Shown: positions 35,995-44,710 of the stretch, piece after piece | Numbering within the stretch: position 1 is the first letter of the stretch | Layout of the letters: the number at the start of each line of letters is the position of its first letter | DNA from: Deltaproteobacteria bacterium HGW-Deltaproteobacteria-15 | Lineage (GTDB): Bacteria > Desulfobacterota > DSM-4660 > Desulfatiglandales > HGW-15 | NCBI GenBank assembly: GCA_002840535.1 | Contig: PHBH01000030.1 | Span: forward strand, 40,276 to 104,275 | DNA: 64,000 bases | Direction: 5' to 3' | The notes under the pieces: generated by a model | What the model saw: the letters and a program-made list of their open reading frames with translations, nothing else | Databases searched by the model: none | What the model was told of the DNA's origin: nothing | Made by a program: the position numbers and the translations under genes

Positions 35995-37245
35995 GTGAAA
36001 ACTGAACCTACCTTCGAGGACATTCTCCAGGCCGCAGAAAGACGGAAGGGCGTAATCGATCCCTCGCCCGTGGTGCGTTCCGGTTACTACAGCCGTCTCT
36101 TTGGAGCCGAGGTTTTTCTGAAGCTCGAGAACCTGCAGGAGACAGGATCCTTCAAGGTGAGGGGTGCGTTCAATCGGATCCGTCTGCTCAATGCCGATGA
36201 GAAGGAAAAAGGAGTCATTGCCGCTTCGGCAGGCAACCATGCGCAGGGCGTTGCCTGGGCCGCCGCAAGACTGGGGATTTCTTCACTCGTTGTGATGCCT
36301 GAGGACGTTTCCTTGAGAAAGCTCCTCTCGGTCAAGGAGTATGGCGCGGAGGTCATCCTCAAGGGCACGTGTTACGACGATGCCTATGAACACGCACTGA
36401 ACCTCGCTGCGAGCACAGGGAGAACGCTTATTCCTGCCTTTGAGGATGTCCATGTAATGGCCGGGCAAGGGACGATTGGGCTGGAGCTGTCACACCTGCT
36501 GGATGAGAATACCGCCGTGGTCGTCCCTATCGGCGGTGGAGGGCTGATCTCCGGGATTGCCATCGCAGCTAAATCGCTGTGCCCGGGAGTGACGATCCTC
36601 GGCGCCCAGACCGAGAGCTGTCCCTCCGTGGTACGCGCCTTGGGCAATGGCGGGACGAGTCTGACGGAGATCGGGCCTACCATCGCGGACGGAATTGCCG
36701 TAAAGAGACCGGGTGATCTCACCCTTTCCGTTATTCGAAAGTGGGTGGACGAGGTTGTTGCCGTGGACGAGGAAACCATTGCGGGCGCGGTTCTCGATCT
36801 TCTCGACAAGAGCAGCGTTGTGGCCGAAGGCGCCGGGGCCGCGCCCATTGCGGCCATGATGAGCGCGAAATTCACTTCAAGGGCAAAGCGTCTCATCCTG
36901 ATCGTCAGCGGCGGCAACATCGAGATTCATACCATGGACCGGATCCTCCACAGAGGATCGATCCGCATGGGCAGGCTGATCAAGATCGAGGTGAATCTGC
37001 TGGACTCCCCCGGCTCCCTCTGGAGATTGACCGGCCTTCTCGCCGAGAAGAAGGCCAACATCCTCCACATCTTCCATGACCGTCTCAACCTTTCCAATCC
37101 CATCCAGGTTTCCCGAGTGACCCTGAGCCTGGAGACCAGAGGCCATGACCATGCCCGTGAAATCGTGGAGGCGCTTCAACACGCCGGGTATGACGTCATC
37201 TTAAACCCTGCTGTCAAGAAAGAAGACGAGAAGTTGAGAAGGTAA
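35995..37245 (+). CDS. ilvA: Threonine ammonia-lyase (threonine dehydratase) with C-terminal ACT domain
   Basis: The PLP-lysine motif GSFKVRGAFNRI lies near residue 53, followed by ASAGNHAQGVAWAA and the PLP-phosphate loop VVPIGGGGLISG. After about residue 325 an ACT-like regulatory domain begins (LIKIEVNLLDSPGSLWRLTG). At 416 residues it matches the single-ACT class, which makes 2-oxobutanoate for isoleucine synthesis. The start is a GTG 3 nt after the upstream two-repeat gene. No other isoleucine genes are adjacent. Confidence 0.92.
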   Translation: MKTEPTFEDILQAAERRKGVIDPSPVVRSGYYSRLFGAEVFLKLENLQETGSFKVRGAFNRIRLLNADEKEKGVIAASAGNHAQGVAWAAARLGISSLVVMPEDVSLRKLLSVKEYGAEVILKGTCYDDAYEHALNLAASTGRTLIPAFEDVHVMAGQGTIGLELSHLLDENTAVVVPIGGGGLISGIAIAAKSLCPGVTILGAQTESCPSVVRALGNGGTSLTEIGPTIADGIAVKRPGDLTLSVIRKWVDEVVAVDEETIAGAVLDLLDKSSVVAEGAGAAPIAAMMSAKFTSRAKRLILIVSGGNIEIHTMDRILHRGSIRMGRLIKIEVNLLDSPGSLWRLTGLLAEKKANILHIFHDRLNLSNPIQVSRVTLSLETRGHDHAREIVEALQHAGYDVILNPAVKKEDEKLRR

Positions 37246-37382
37246 GAAGTTGAGAAAAACCTTTGTTTCCGGCCTCCTGAAACTCCAGTTTACCCAGCAG
37301 CCGAACGGAAAGTCCCCCGGCCATTCGATCGAGACGAACCAACGGGGTCGCTCCGACAATACGGGTAATGTCACTGTAGGTT

Positions 37383-38375
37383 TCAGCCAACTTTGACCTC
37401 CTTGGCCGCTCTCTCCGGCCGTAACGAGTTTGCCTCCACGATCAGTTCAGGCCTTTTCAGGAAGACCTTGGTATCCGGAGGTATGGATTCCGTTATCCAC
37501 ACATTTCCTCCGATGATCGAGCGGGCGCCGATCACAGTCTCTCCACCCAGAACGGTTGCCCCTGAATAGAGAATCACGTCATCTTCGATAGTGGGATGGC
37601 GCTTTCTCGCCCTCAGTTGATCGGTTGCTCCCCGGGGGACCGATAGAGCCCCGAGCGTGACTCCCTGGTAGATCCGCACCCGATTCCCGATAATCGTTGT
37701 CTCGCCGATGACGATCCCCGTGCCATGATCGATGAAAAAGCTCTGGCCGATATTTGCGCCCGGATGGATGTCGATCCCGGTAAGATTATGGGCATGCTCG
37801 GTCATGATTCTCGGGATCAGCGGTATGCCCTGCTGATGAAGCTGATGGGCAATGCGGTAGACCGTAATGGCAAAAAGACCGGGATAGCTGAAGATGATCT
37901 CGTCCGGGCTTTTCGCAGCAGGATCCCCTTCAAAGGCGGCGCGCACGTCGAGGGCAAGCACCTTCCTGAGGGAAGGCAGATCCTTCATGAATAAAACCGC
38001 GCATTGCTCCCCCCTTTCCTCGCAGTGGGTGCAGGGGAGATCGTGCCGGAGGCACTCATGCCTGACAGCGAGGGTGATCTGCTCGGAGAGGATCTCGAAA
38101 AAAGCGGTCGCCTCCTGGCCGAAGTAATAGCCCAGATTCATCCTGTCCACGCGCGAACGGAAAAAGTATCCGGGATACAAAATACGCCTCGCCCTTTCGA
38201 GGATATCGATCAGGGCATCCCGGGAAGGAAGTTGCTCCAGGCTTACGTGATCGAAACAGTCTTCTCTTTCACAGCTGAGCACGAGCTCATCCACCACCTT
38301 TGGTATTTCCTTCCGAAAATCCCTGGCGGAGGCTACTTCAACTTTGCACCGTTCTGCGTCGGATATGTCGCTCAT
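37383..38375 (-). CDS. cysE: Serine O-acetyltransferase
   Basis: The protein has an N-terminal helical domain (about 1-170) and a left-handed beta-helix with IDIHPGANIGQSFFIDHGTG and VVIGETTIIGNRVRIYQGVT-type hexapeptides, the CysE signature. At 330 residues it belongs to the longer SAT group with an extended N-terminus, including a Cys-rich segment (CLRHDLPCTHCEERGEQC) not seen in E. coli CysE. It acetylates serine for cysteine synthesis. It follows nifS by 15 nt, so cysteine supply and sulfur mobilisation are encoded together. The 137 nt beyond its stop toward ilvA show nothing I recognise. Confidence 0.93.
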   Translation of the reverse strand: MSDISDAERCKVEVASARDFRKEIPKVVDELVLSCEREDCFDHVSLEQLPSRDALIDILERARRILYPGYFFRSRVDRMNLGYYFGQEATAFFEILSEQITLAVRHECLRHDLPCTHCEERGEQCAVLFMKDLPSLRKVLALDVRAAFEGDPAAKSPDEIIFSYPGLFAITVYRIAHQLHQQGIPLIPRIMTEHAHNLTGIDIHPGANIGQSFFIDHGTGIVIGETTIIGNRVRIYQGVTLGALSVPRGATDQLRARKRHPTIEDDVILYSGATVLGGETVIGARSIIGGNVWITESIPPDTKVFLKRPELIVEANSLRPERAAKEVKVG

Positions 38376-38390
38376 GATCCACTCCTCCTC

Positions 38391-39578
38391 TCATCCTGCG
38401 GCCGTTGCGCAGACACCGACTTCCGGCGTCCAGAAAGGAGACATGGTGCGCAACTTCTCAATAATGGGAGGAAGCTCCCGGACGACGAAATCGACCTCTT
38501 CGTCGGTGTTGTAAACGCTCAGGCTGAATCGAATCGATCCATGGGCCATCGTGAAAGGCACGCCCATGGCCCTTAGAACATGAGAGGGCTGCAGAGAGCC
38601 TGAGGTGCAGGCGGATCCGGAAGATGCGCAGATCCCCAGCTCGTCCATCATCAGGAGAATCGCCTCACCTTCTACGAATTCAAAGCTGATGTTGGTCGTG
38701 TTGGGAAGCCTGTTCGAAGGGGCGCCGTTAATTTTACTCTTTGGTATGTGGGCCAGGAGCTCGGCTTCGAGTCTGTCCCTCATGGATTTGACCCTGGTGT
38801 TCTCCTCTTCCATGCGCCGGAGAGCCAGCTCACACGCCACGCCGAGGCCTATGATGCTTGCGGTGTTTTCCGTCCCGCCCCGGCGGCCCTTTTCCTGATG
38901 TCCGCCTATGATCAATGGGGAAAATCGGGTCCCTTTTCGAACATACAGAACTCCGATGCCTTTCGGTGCGTGAAGCTTGTGGCCGGAAAGGGAGAGCATG
39001 CTGATGGCGCTCTTTTTCATGTCGATAGGGATCTTGCCCCCCGCCTGAACAGCGTCGGTGTGGAAAAGGATTCCCCTCTGCTTAGCCATTTCAGCCGCCT
39101 CTTCAACAGGGAACAAGACCCCTGTTTCGTTATTGGCCCACATGAGGCTCACAACGGCTGTATCGGGGGTGAGGCTCTTCTCGTAGAAACCCATGTCAAG
39201 AATTCCATCTCCATTCACAGGAACCTCAGTGACACGGAACCCTTTTTGAGAAAGATGGAGGCCGAGCCCCTTGATTGCAGGATGTTCCACGCGGCTGGTC
39301 ACGACGTGCCGCTTGTCCTCCTGAGTCGACAGGGCCGAAAGGACAGCGGCGTTGTCGCTTTCCGTACCGCAACTGGTAAAGAGGATCTCGCCCGGATCCG
39401 CTCCAATGAGCGCTGCCACCTGCTCCCGGGCTTCTCTGATCTTCCTGCCCACCTGCCCCCCAAAGGAATGCGCACTGGAGGGATTGCCGTAAAGATCGCC
39501 AAAATAAGGCATCATCGCCTCCAGGACCTCGGGAGCTACCTTGGAGGTTGCGTTATTGTCCAGGTAGATCGTTCTCAT
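38391..39578 (-). CDS. nifS: Cysteine desulfurase NifS
   Basis: This 395-residue aminotransferase class V protein begins RTIYLDNNATSKVAPEVLEA. The PLP lysine is in SLSGHKLHAPKGIG, and the catalytic cysteine loop is SSGSACTSGSLQPSHVL, typical of the NifS/IscS group. It takes sulfur from cysteine to the scaffold NifU encoded just upstream, which it overlaps by 4 nt (39575-39578). A second, divergent cysteine desulfurase lies at 56593-57756. Confidence 0.95.
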   Translation of the reverse strand: MRTIYLDNNATSKVAPEVLEAMMPYFGDLYGNPSSAHSFGGQVGRKIREAREQVAALIGADPGEILFTSCGTESDNAAVLSALSTQEDKRHVVTSRVEHPAIKGLGLHLSQKGFRVTEVPVNGDGILDMGFYEKSLTPDTAVVSLMWANNETGVLFPVEEAAEMAKQRGILFHTDAVQAGGKIPIDMKKSAISMLSLSGHKLHAPKGIGVLYVRKGTRFSPLIIGGHQEKGRRGGTENTASIIGLGVACELALRRMEEENTRVKSMRDRLEAELLAHIPKSKINGAPSNRLPNTTNISFEFVEGEAILLMMDELGICASSGSACTSGSLQPSHVLRAMGVPFTMAHGSIRFSLSVYNTDEEVDFVVRELPPIIEKLRTMSPFWTPEVGVCATAAG

Positions 39579-40399
39579 TGGGGGACCTCCTCAACCACCA
39601 ACTCGGGCCATACCAGTTCTCTCAGCTTTGTCTCTACAAAGCCCTTCAGGGTCTGCTGTGAGGCCCTGCAAACCGCACATGCACCCCGTGTGGCAACCAG
39701 GACCCGGTTCCCTACCACATCCACCAGCTCGATGTCCCCCCCGTCACTCTGAAGAGACGGCCTGATCTCCCGCTCGAGAATCTTTTCAATCTCCCTGATC
39801 TTCTGGATGTTCGAAAGCTTCGGCTTCACGGGAGCTTTCATCTCGGAGCGTGCCTTTGCGATGATCTCCCGGATCTTGTCGTGACATCCTTCGCAGCCCC
39901 CGCCGGCCTTGGTGTAGTTGGTCACATCCTCCACCGTCCGGAGATTGTTCTCTCGGACCGCCCTTTCGATCTCCACATCGGTGACTCCGAAGCATTCGCA
40001 GACAACCTCGCCTTCCTTCGGCTTTATTTCCGACCCCTTATAATAGGCAATTGCCTGCTCCAGGGCCTGGCGGCCCAGCACCGAGCAGTGCATCTTCTCT
40101 TTGGGCAGTCCTCCGAGATAGTCGGCGATCTCCTGATTGGTGATTTTCTCCGCCTCCTCGATGGTCTTGCCCTTCAGCATCTCAGTGAGGGCTGAGGCAG
40201 AGGCAATGGCGCTGGCGCAACCGAAGGTCTGGAACTTGGCATCTTCAATTTTCCCGCTTTCGTCGACCTTGAAGGTCAGCTTGAGAGCATCCCCGCACGC
40301 CATGGAACCCACTTCAGCCAAACCGTCCGGTTCCTGTATCTCCCCGACGTTGCGGGGCTTCAGGAAATGCTCCTTGGTCTTGTCCGTATACTCCCACAT
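39575..40399 (-). CDS. nifU: Fe-S scaffold protein NifU (three-domain)
   Basis: The 274-residue protein has an IscU-like scaffold domain (about 1-125, cysteines in GSMACGD, FGCASAIAS and MHCSVLG), a central [2Fe-2S] BFD-like domain (about 133-185, CECFGVTD and GGGCEGCHDKI), and a C-terminal Nfu domain with the RGACAVCRAS CxxC near residue 240. It assembles Fe-S clusters with NifS, which overlaps its end. No nitrogenase genes are in the window, so a general Fe-S role is likely. GGAGG lies upstream of the ATG, and an AT-rich region with a palindrome lies 90 nt further upstream. Confidence 0.96.
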   Translation of the reverse strand: MWEYTDKTKEHFLKPRNVGEIQEPDGLAEVGSMACGDALKLTFKVDESGKIEDAKFQTFGCASAIASASALTEMLKGKTIEEAEKITNQEIADYLGGLPKEKMHCSVLGRQALEQAIAYYKGSEIKPKEGEVVCECFGVTDVEIERAVRENNLRTVEDVTNYTKAGGGCEGCHDKIREIIAKARSEMKAPVKPKLSNIQKIREIEKILEREIRPSLQSDGGDIELVDVVGNRVLVATRGACAVCRASQQTLKGFVETKLRELVWPELVVEEVPQ

Positions 40400-40486
40400 G
40401 AATGGCCTCCTTTTTCACTGAATCACTTAGCTCACACTAATCACTCGTATCGATTTCGCAATTATCATAATATAACTTACTCAATT

Positions 40487-40504
40487 TTGATAGACACTTA
40501 TCAA
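40487..40504. promoter_or_regulatory. Palindrome upstream of nifU, possible operator
   Basis: TTGATA-N6-TATCAA is a perfect 6-bp inverted repeat in an AT-rich stretch (about 40440-40515) upstream of nifU-nifS-cysE. It could bind a dimeric regulator. No regulator gene is adjacent, and no exact -35/-10 pair could be fixed. Confidence 0.4.
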
Positions 40505-40519
40505 TATAAGCGATTCCCG

Positions 40520-41207
40520 TTCCGGAATGATAAAGGCGAGAGAACTTCGAAAGGTCGACTGCGGGCCGGATGCTTACGAGAGCATCCAAATGATAAGTGT
40601 ATGCGAAGAATCAGGAGTGCGGCACTCAAAAATGGGGCACACCTTTAGCGGTGGGGTGTCTGTGTTTGCACTGACAAAATGGGGGCTCGCCCGTAGTCTT
40701 ATTCCATGGAGGGGGGGACGCCTGCGTAGCAGGCGTCCCCAGCAAGAGAATGGGATTTAGGTTAATGCAGATTTGACAGACAGTTCACCTTAACCGAGGG
40801 TCGGCTTCGGAGTCTTCCTTCTCAGGTATAGCTGCAGGGCTGATTCGGAAGAGGTCCTGCAGGCGGCCCTGGTGTCACCCTGAGCCCGCTCTGCCCAGAT
40901 CTCCTAAGGGTCGCATGTTCCTCAGGGTCTGCATTGGTGTTTGGGCTCGACCGACACCTTGCCCATGGTTACTGCAAAGTCCGTGCTCAATATGGAGAGA
41001 TACCCGGATGACCTAAGTCCCTTGAAATACTGGAGGCGGGAAGTTTGCCTTCCACTCGGGCCAAAGCAGACTGTAAGAAAAATGGACAGGCTGTAAAATC
41101 TTGCGATTCATCAGGCTGCCAGAGGAATCGCGAGCAGAAGCTTGCTCCTTGTATGGTCGCTTCTCTCGGTGCGATCCCGTGTATCGTTTCGCGGGGCCGC
41201 ACGCCTT
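40520..41207. other. 690-nt gap without a supportable gene; perfect hairpin at 40714-40740
   Basis: This stretch between nifU (upstream) and yqeB (end) has no frame with a family match or a convincing ribosome binding site. It contains a small hairpin GGATGCT/AGCATCC (about 40569-40588) and a strong perfect stem GGGGACGCCTGC/GCAGGCGTCCCC (40714-40725 with 40729-40740, 3-nt loop) with no T run. It may hold a decayed gene or a structured RNA. Confidence 0.5.
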
Positions 41208-42041
41208 CTACTGCTTACTTTTCCATGTGCTCGATTTTGTGAACCGCAGGATTCCCTCCAGAACTCCGCCTGCAATAGCCAATGCTTTCTCGGAGATGGT
41301 GGTGCAATACTCCGGCCGGCCTCTCGGATCAATGTCCCCCATCTTCATCCCCTGATGGACCTTTACCCCTTCTCGAATGAGCCCTCTGATCACTCCCGCA
41401 ATCGTGGCCTCAACCGTGATCCCCTCAACGTTTCCAATTCGATCGCCGGTCTTGACAAAGCTGCCGATGTCCAGGTCTCTGTTCCAGACCCCACTCGCAG
41501 GCGCCCTCAAGACACGATCTTCAGTAAAGCCCATCACAGGGCCGGGGATGCCTGTGTTTGGTTCTGCGGTGCCTGAGATGAGGAGGCGGCCGAGGTGGTG
41601 GCCCCGGTTCGTCTCCACAACAAAGCGGCAGTCCTTCCCCGCCTCAAACCCGGGCCCTACTGCAATCACCAGCGGGGCATCGTGAATGGCAGTCCCGAGA
41701 TTTCTTTTCGCGAGGACGGCATCCACCAGGACCTGCGGTTTTAGAATGCTGCGGGTTTTGCATTCCGGATCCACCAGAATAGGGATCTCCCCTCGATCCC
41801 AGACAGACTGCACCTTTTCGACAGAGTGCACCAGAGCAGCCTTTACCCCTTCGATCACGGCGTTTCCATCGTACACTGCTTCACAAAAGGAAACCTTCCT
41901 TCTAACGGCAAGCGGCTGCGGTATCTCAGTGATTATCACACGAAACCCGCATTGGTGTAGCCTCCAGGCAATTCCGGAGCCGATGTCGCCTCCCCCCCTG
42001 ATGAGGACCACGATTTCTGAAAGGATCGGCAAAGAGCTCAT
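41208..42041 (-). CDS. yqeB: YqeB/EF2563-type selenium-dependent molybdenum hydroxylase maturation protein
   Basis: The 277-residue protein begins with a nucleotide-binding-like VLIRGGGDIGSGIAWRLHQC and continues with the family segment RVIITEIPQPLAVRRKVSFCEAVYDG. This group is associated with selenium-dependent molybdenum hydroxylases. No such hydroxylase or selenium gene is in the window apart from cysteine desulfurases. It overlaps the DUF4340 gene by 4 nt, so it is translated from the GldFG-type transcript, an association I would not expect. Confidence 0.8.
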   Translation of the reverse strand: MSSLPILSEIVVLIRGGGDIGSGIAWRLHQCGFRVIITEIPQPLAVRRKVSFCEAVYDGNAVIEGVKAALVHSVEKVQSVWDRGEIPILVDPECKTRSILKPQVLVDAVLAKRNLGTAIHDAPLVIAVGPGFEAGKDCRFVVETNRGHHLGRLLISGTAEPNTGIPGPVMGFTEDRVLRAPASGVWNRDLDIGSFVKTGDRIGNVEGITVEATIAGVIRGLIREGVKVHQGMKMGDIDPRGRPEYCTTISEKALAIAGGVLEGILRFTKSSTWKSKQ

Positions 42042-43018
42042 TCGGTTGCACCTCCTTCCTGCTTCTTTTCTGGATCCTTTTGCTTGAATTCCTCTTTTGT
42101 TTTTGGAAGGTCTTCAAGCAAACGTTTCCTGACGCTCACTACCTTTGGCTTCCCGGCGACGGCTGCGTAGATGAATCCCTCCTTTTCCTTCCTCTTCAAA
42201 GGATCTCCGTAAAGGATCTCTTCCGTCTTCCGGCCGTTGGACAAAGCGACACGGGCCTTGGGAAGGGATAGACCATAAGCACCGAGATCCGACGCCTTTT
42301 CTTCCTCGAAAGAGGCGGGAAATGCCGTGATGGTTTCCCTGATGAGAGACTCGACCCGTTCCTGATCCACCTTGAGCGATTCATCCCCCTCCATAAACCA
42401 TTCCTTTTCTTTTCTGGTGAAGGACCATTTTTCCGAACCCTGGACGAGAACCACCCGGTTCACCTGCTCCGGGACAAGGGAGAAGAGAACCTTGTTCCTG
42501 AGATCATAGAGATCCTTGTCCAGTTCCTTCCTGGCGGCGGCTGAAATCAGGTAGACTTTGCGCCCTTCCCCTTTTCTGGCGTAAACGGAGTTTCCCAACG
42601 GATTTGTTGCACCGAAGGCAATGGAATCCCCCTTTTCGCCTGCACGGAAGGAAACAGTCAACTCGGGATCATCGAGACCGAACTGGGCGTAATCAGTACT
42701 CTCCGATACCATGCGTTCGTATCGCAAGTCCGCGATGCTCCGCGTCAGGGCGTCAACGGCAATGGTGTCCGCGCCTGTCTTTAGAGGAGCGGTGATTTGC
42801 CACTCCTTCGCCTCCTTGTCGTCCGACTTCTCAAGCGTAATCTCACCGGACTTTCTCACGATGGTCACCCCATCGATTTGTTCGGCGCGGCTTTGAAAAA
42901 GCCGGGTCGCCTCAAAGGAGGACTCCGTCTTTTCCTGTTCGGTTCGAGTCTCATAGAAGTACAGTCCGACCAGGATAATGGCAGCCGCCAGGTAGACGAG
43001 GGTCAACCGGTATTTCAC
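42038..43018 (-). CDS. DUF4340 domain protein of a Gld-type ABC system
   Basis: The 326-residue protein starts with a single hydrophobic segment (LTLVYLAAAIILVGLYFYE) that anchors a large soluble domain. Repeated half-domains contain ADLRYERMVSE...DYAQFGLDDPELTVSF and later DLGAYGLSLPKARVALSNG, the DUF4340 pattern. It is encoded next to GldG-like and ABC genes in many bacteria, as here, with 4-nt overlaps on both sides. The role is unknown; periplasmic or extracytoplasmic. The Lys/Glu-rich tail (KEEFKQKDPEKKQEGG) is likely disordered. Confidence 0.8.
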   Translation of the reverse strand: MKYRLTLVYLAAAIILVGLYFYETRTEQEKTESSFEATRLFQSRAEQIDGVTIVRKSGEITLEKSDDKEAKEWQITAPLKTGADTIAVDALTRSIADLRYERMVSESTDYAQFGLDDPELTVSFRAGEKGDSIAFGATNPLGNSVYARKGEGRKVYLISAAARKELDKDLYDLRNKVLFSLVPEQVNRVVLVQGSEKWSFTRKEKEWFMEGDESLKVDQERVESLIRETITAFPASFEEEKASDLGAYGLSLPKARVALSNGRKTEEILYGDPLKRKEKEGFIYAAVAGKPKVVSVRKRLLEDLPKTKEEFKQKDPEKKQEGGATE

Positions 43019-44406
43019 CTGGACCTCCTTTTATTCCAGACAAGGATGCCCAGAACCAGAATGAGAACCGGGATGAGTACAACAGGCACCCAGAAGAGAA
43101 GCTGCCCCTGATTTCTGGAAAACATCAGGGCCTGAACCTGTTTTCGTTCTCTCTGGATCGTTATCAGGTCTTGCCTTCCGACCAGAAAATTCACGGTGTT
43201 GTGAATGAATTCCCCATTGCCTGAGAGGTTCAGAAACTTGTTGGAGGCAAAGTCCACATCTCCGAAGACGACGAGCCTTCCCGGGCCGATTGCAGTCCCG
43301 GCCTTTTGCTTGTCGCCCTCCATTCCCGCCCCCATTCTTGGGGTCTGCCGGATTTCACTGATCACCGCCAGGGAGATGGGGCCTTGCCGGTCTCTCCCGT
43401 CAAACCCCGCCCTCCCCTGGTTCAGTGTCGCCCGGTCGGTTTCAGCCCAGGAACCCTCGGATGTAAATGCAAGAGAAGTCGTATTGAGGCCCGTGCGCGG
43501 CGTTTTTTCCTTCGCCGCTTCAACCGAACGGGCAGAAGGGAAAAAGCAGGTGAGCTGGAAATCCTTTGTGATTTCATGCTGCGCGTAATTGGCGATCATG
43601 GGCATGAGATAATCCCCGCCCATGATGCGGCTCATCTTGTCCACAACCATGTCCTGGGAGATGAGAATCCCATTCTCCAGAAGAAAAGAATCCATGCCAC
43701 CATCGAGGTACGGCTCCAGGAAAAGAATTACACTGCCCCCTCTTCCGAGATAGCTTGCGAGGCTCTGGACCTCCTCCGGAAAAAGGGGCTTATTCGGGGC
43801 TGCGATCATCACGAGGGCTGCATCCGCAGGAACATCCGCTTTCATCAGGTTCAGCTCTTCAAATTCAAGATTCTCCCTCTTCAGCGCTGTTTGGAGCGAG
43901 CTGAGGGATTCGGGCTCGGAACCGTCCAGCGTCCGCTCCCCGTGGCCTGTCAGAAAATAGACCTTCCGGACCTCTTTTCTGGATAGCCTGATCAGCCCGT
44001 TCGTGATCGACCCCTCATCGGGAATGGTGATCGTCTGGGTACCGCCGTACCCCTCCATGATAACGGTATTGAGTGTTTTCACCTGGTACCGATTGGCCAG
44101 GGCGGGTTGTCGATCGGGATCGATCAGCTCGAAGGTGATTCGCGGTGAATTGTCGTGATAGGCTGCCAGCAATTTCCTGACCTCTCTGGCGCCCCCCTGA
44201 CCCTCTTGTACAAAGGCCTTCATTTCCACAGGCTCCTGAATCGTTCCCAGAACCTGAAGAGTCTTGTCCGAAAGCGTATGCTCTTTAGTGGATGTGAGAT
44301 CCCATTTCGTGTAATGGCGGTTGGAGAGCAAGGTAACCACTACGCAAATCACCAGGACAAGCAGCACGGCGGCAGCCATGTTTGATGAAGCTCTTATTCT
44401 AAACAT
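43015..44406 (-). CDS. GldG-like ABC auxiliary protein
   Basis: The 463-residue protein has an N-terminal membrane segment, an IFT52/GldG-like ABC_transp_aux domain (VYFLTGHGERTLDGSEP, then LPEEVQSLASYLGRGGSVILF-type strands and a VVFGDVDFASNKFLNLSGNG segment), and a C-terminal membrane segment (LLFWVPVVLIPVLILVLGILV). Such proteins go with ABC-2 exporters and DUF4340 proteins; the substrate is unknown. A heptad array of 304 nt separates it from the permease upstream, while DUF4340 overlaps its end by 4 nt. Confidence 0.82.
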   Translation of the reverse strand: MFRIRASSNMAAAVLLVLVICVVVTLLSNRHYTKWDLTSTKEHTLSDKTLQVLGTIQEPVEMKAFVQEGQGGAREVRKLLAAYHDNSPRITFELIDPDRQPALANRYQVKTLNTVIMEGYGGTQTITIPDEGSITNGLIRLSRKEVRKVYFLTGHGERTLDGSEPESLSSLQTALKRENLEFEELNLMKADVPADAALVMIAAPNKPLFPEEVQSLASYLGRGGSVILFLEPYLDGGMDSFLLENGILISQDMVVDKMSRIMGGDYLMPMIANYAQHEITKDFQLTCFFPSARSVEAAKEKTPRTGLNTTSLAFTSEGSWAETDRATLNQGRAGFDGRDRQGPISLAVISEIRQTPRMGAGMEGDKQKAGTAIGPGRLVVFGDVDFASNKFLNLSGNGEFIHNTVNFLVGRQDLITIQRERKQVQALMFSRNQGQLLFWVPVVLIPVLILVLGILVWNKRRSR

Positions 44407-44420
44407 CCCTTTTCCTTCGG

Positions 44421-44497
44421 TTCAGGTTTCAGTGTTCAGGGTTCAGGCCTCAGGATCCAGGATTCAAGATGCAAGATCCAGGATCCAATTCCAAATT
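44421..44497. repeat. Heptad array TTCAGGN (operon gap, proximal)
   Basis: Eleven successive heptads drift from TTCAGGT, TTCAGTG, TTCAGGG and TTCAGGC through CTCAGGA, TCCAGGA and TTCAAGA to TCCAATT and CCAAATT. The array is just upstream of the GldG-like start codon. Confidence 0.75.
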
Positions 44498-44627
44498 CCA
44501 AATCGTCCTTCGTCCATCGCCCTTCGGTCTTTCCCTCGCCCTCCGGACTCCTGACTTCTGTCCCTTGCGCCAGGTACCATGCCCTTTGCGCGATGCGAAC
44601 TTTCGTTGCCCCTCGTCCTTCCCACTT

Positions 44628-44705
44628 CCGACTTCCAACTTCCCACTTCCGACTTCCCACTTCCCACTTCCGACTTCCCACTTCCCACTTCCCACTTCCC
44701 ACTTT
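44628..44705. repeat. Heptad array ACTTCCC/ACTTCCG (operon gap, distal)
   Basis: About eleven units of ACTTCCC, ACTTCCG or ACTTCCA end 6 nt from the stop codon of the permease gene. The word is related to that of the 10.0-10.5 kb tract. The open minus-strand frames here are repeat artefacts. Confidence 0.85.
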
Positions 44706-44710
44706 CTTCT

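Noticed and set aside
37383..40399. Nitrogen fixation cluster
   Set aside because: nifU and nifS occur without nifHDK, nifE/N or nifB in the window; the cysE neighbour fits general sulfur and Fe-S metabolism.
40714..40740. Intrinsic terminator at the perfect hairpin
   Set aside because: There is no T run on either side, and no gene ends close by.
40527..40760. Plus-strand frame in the nifU-yqeB gap
   Set aside because: It crosses a strong hairpin, has no ribosome binding site, and shows no recognisable motif.
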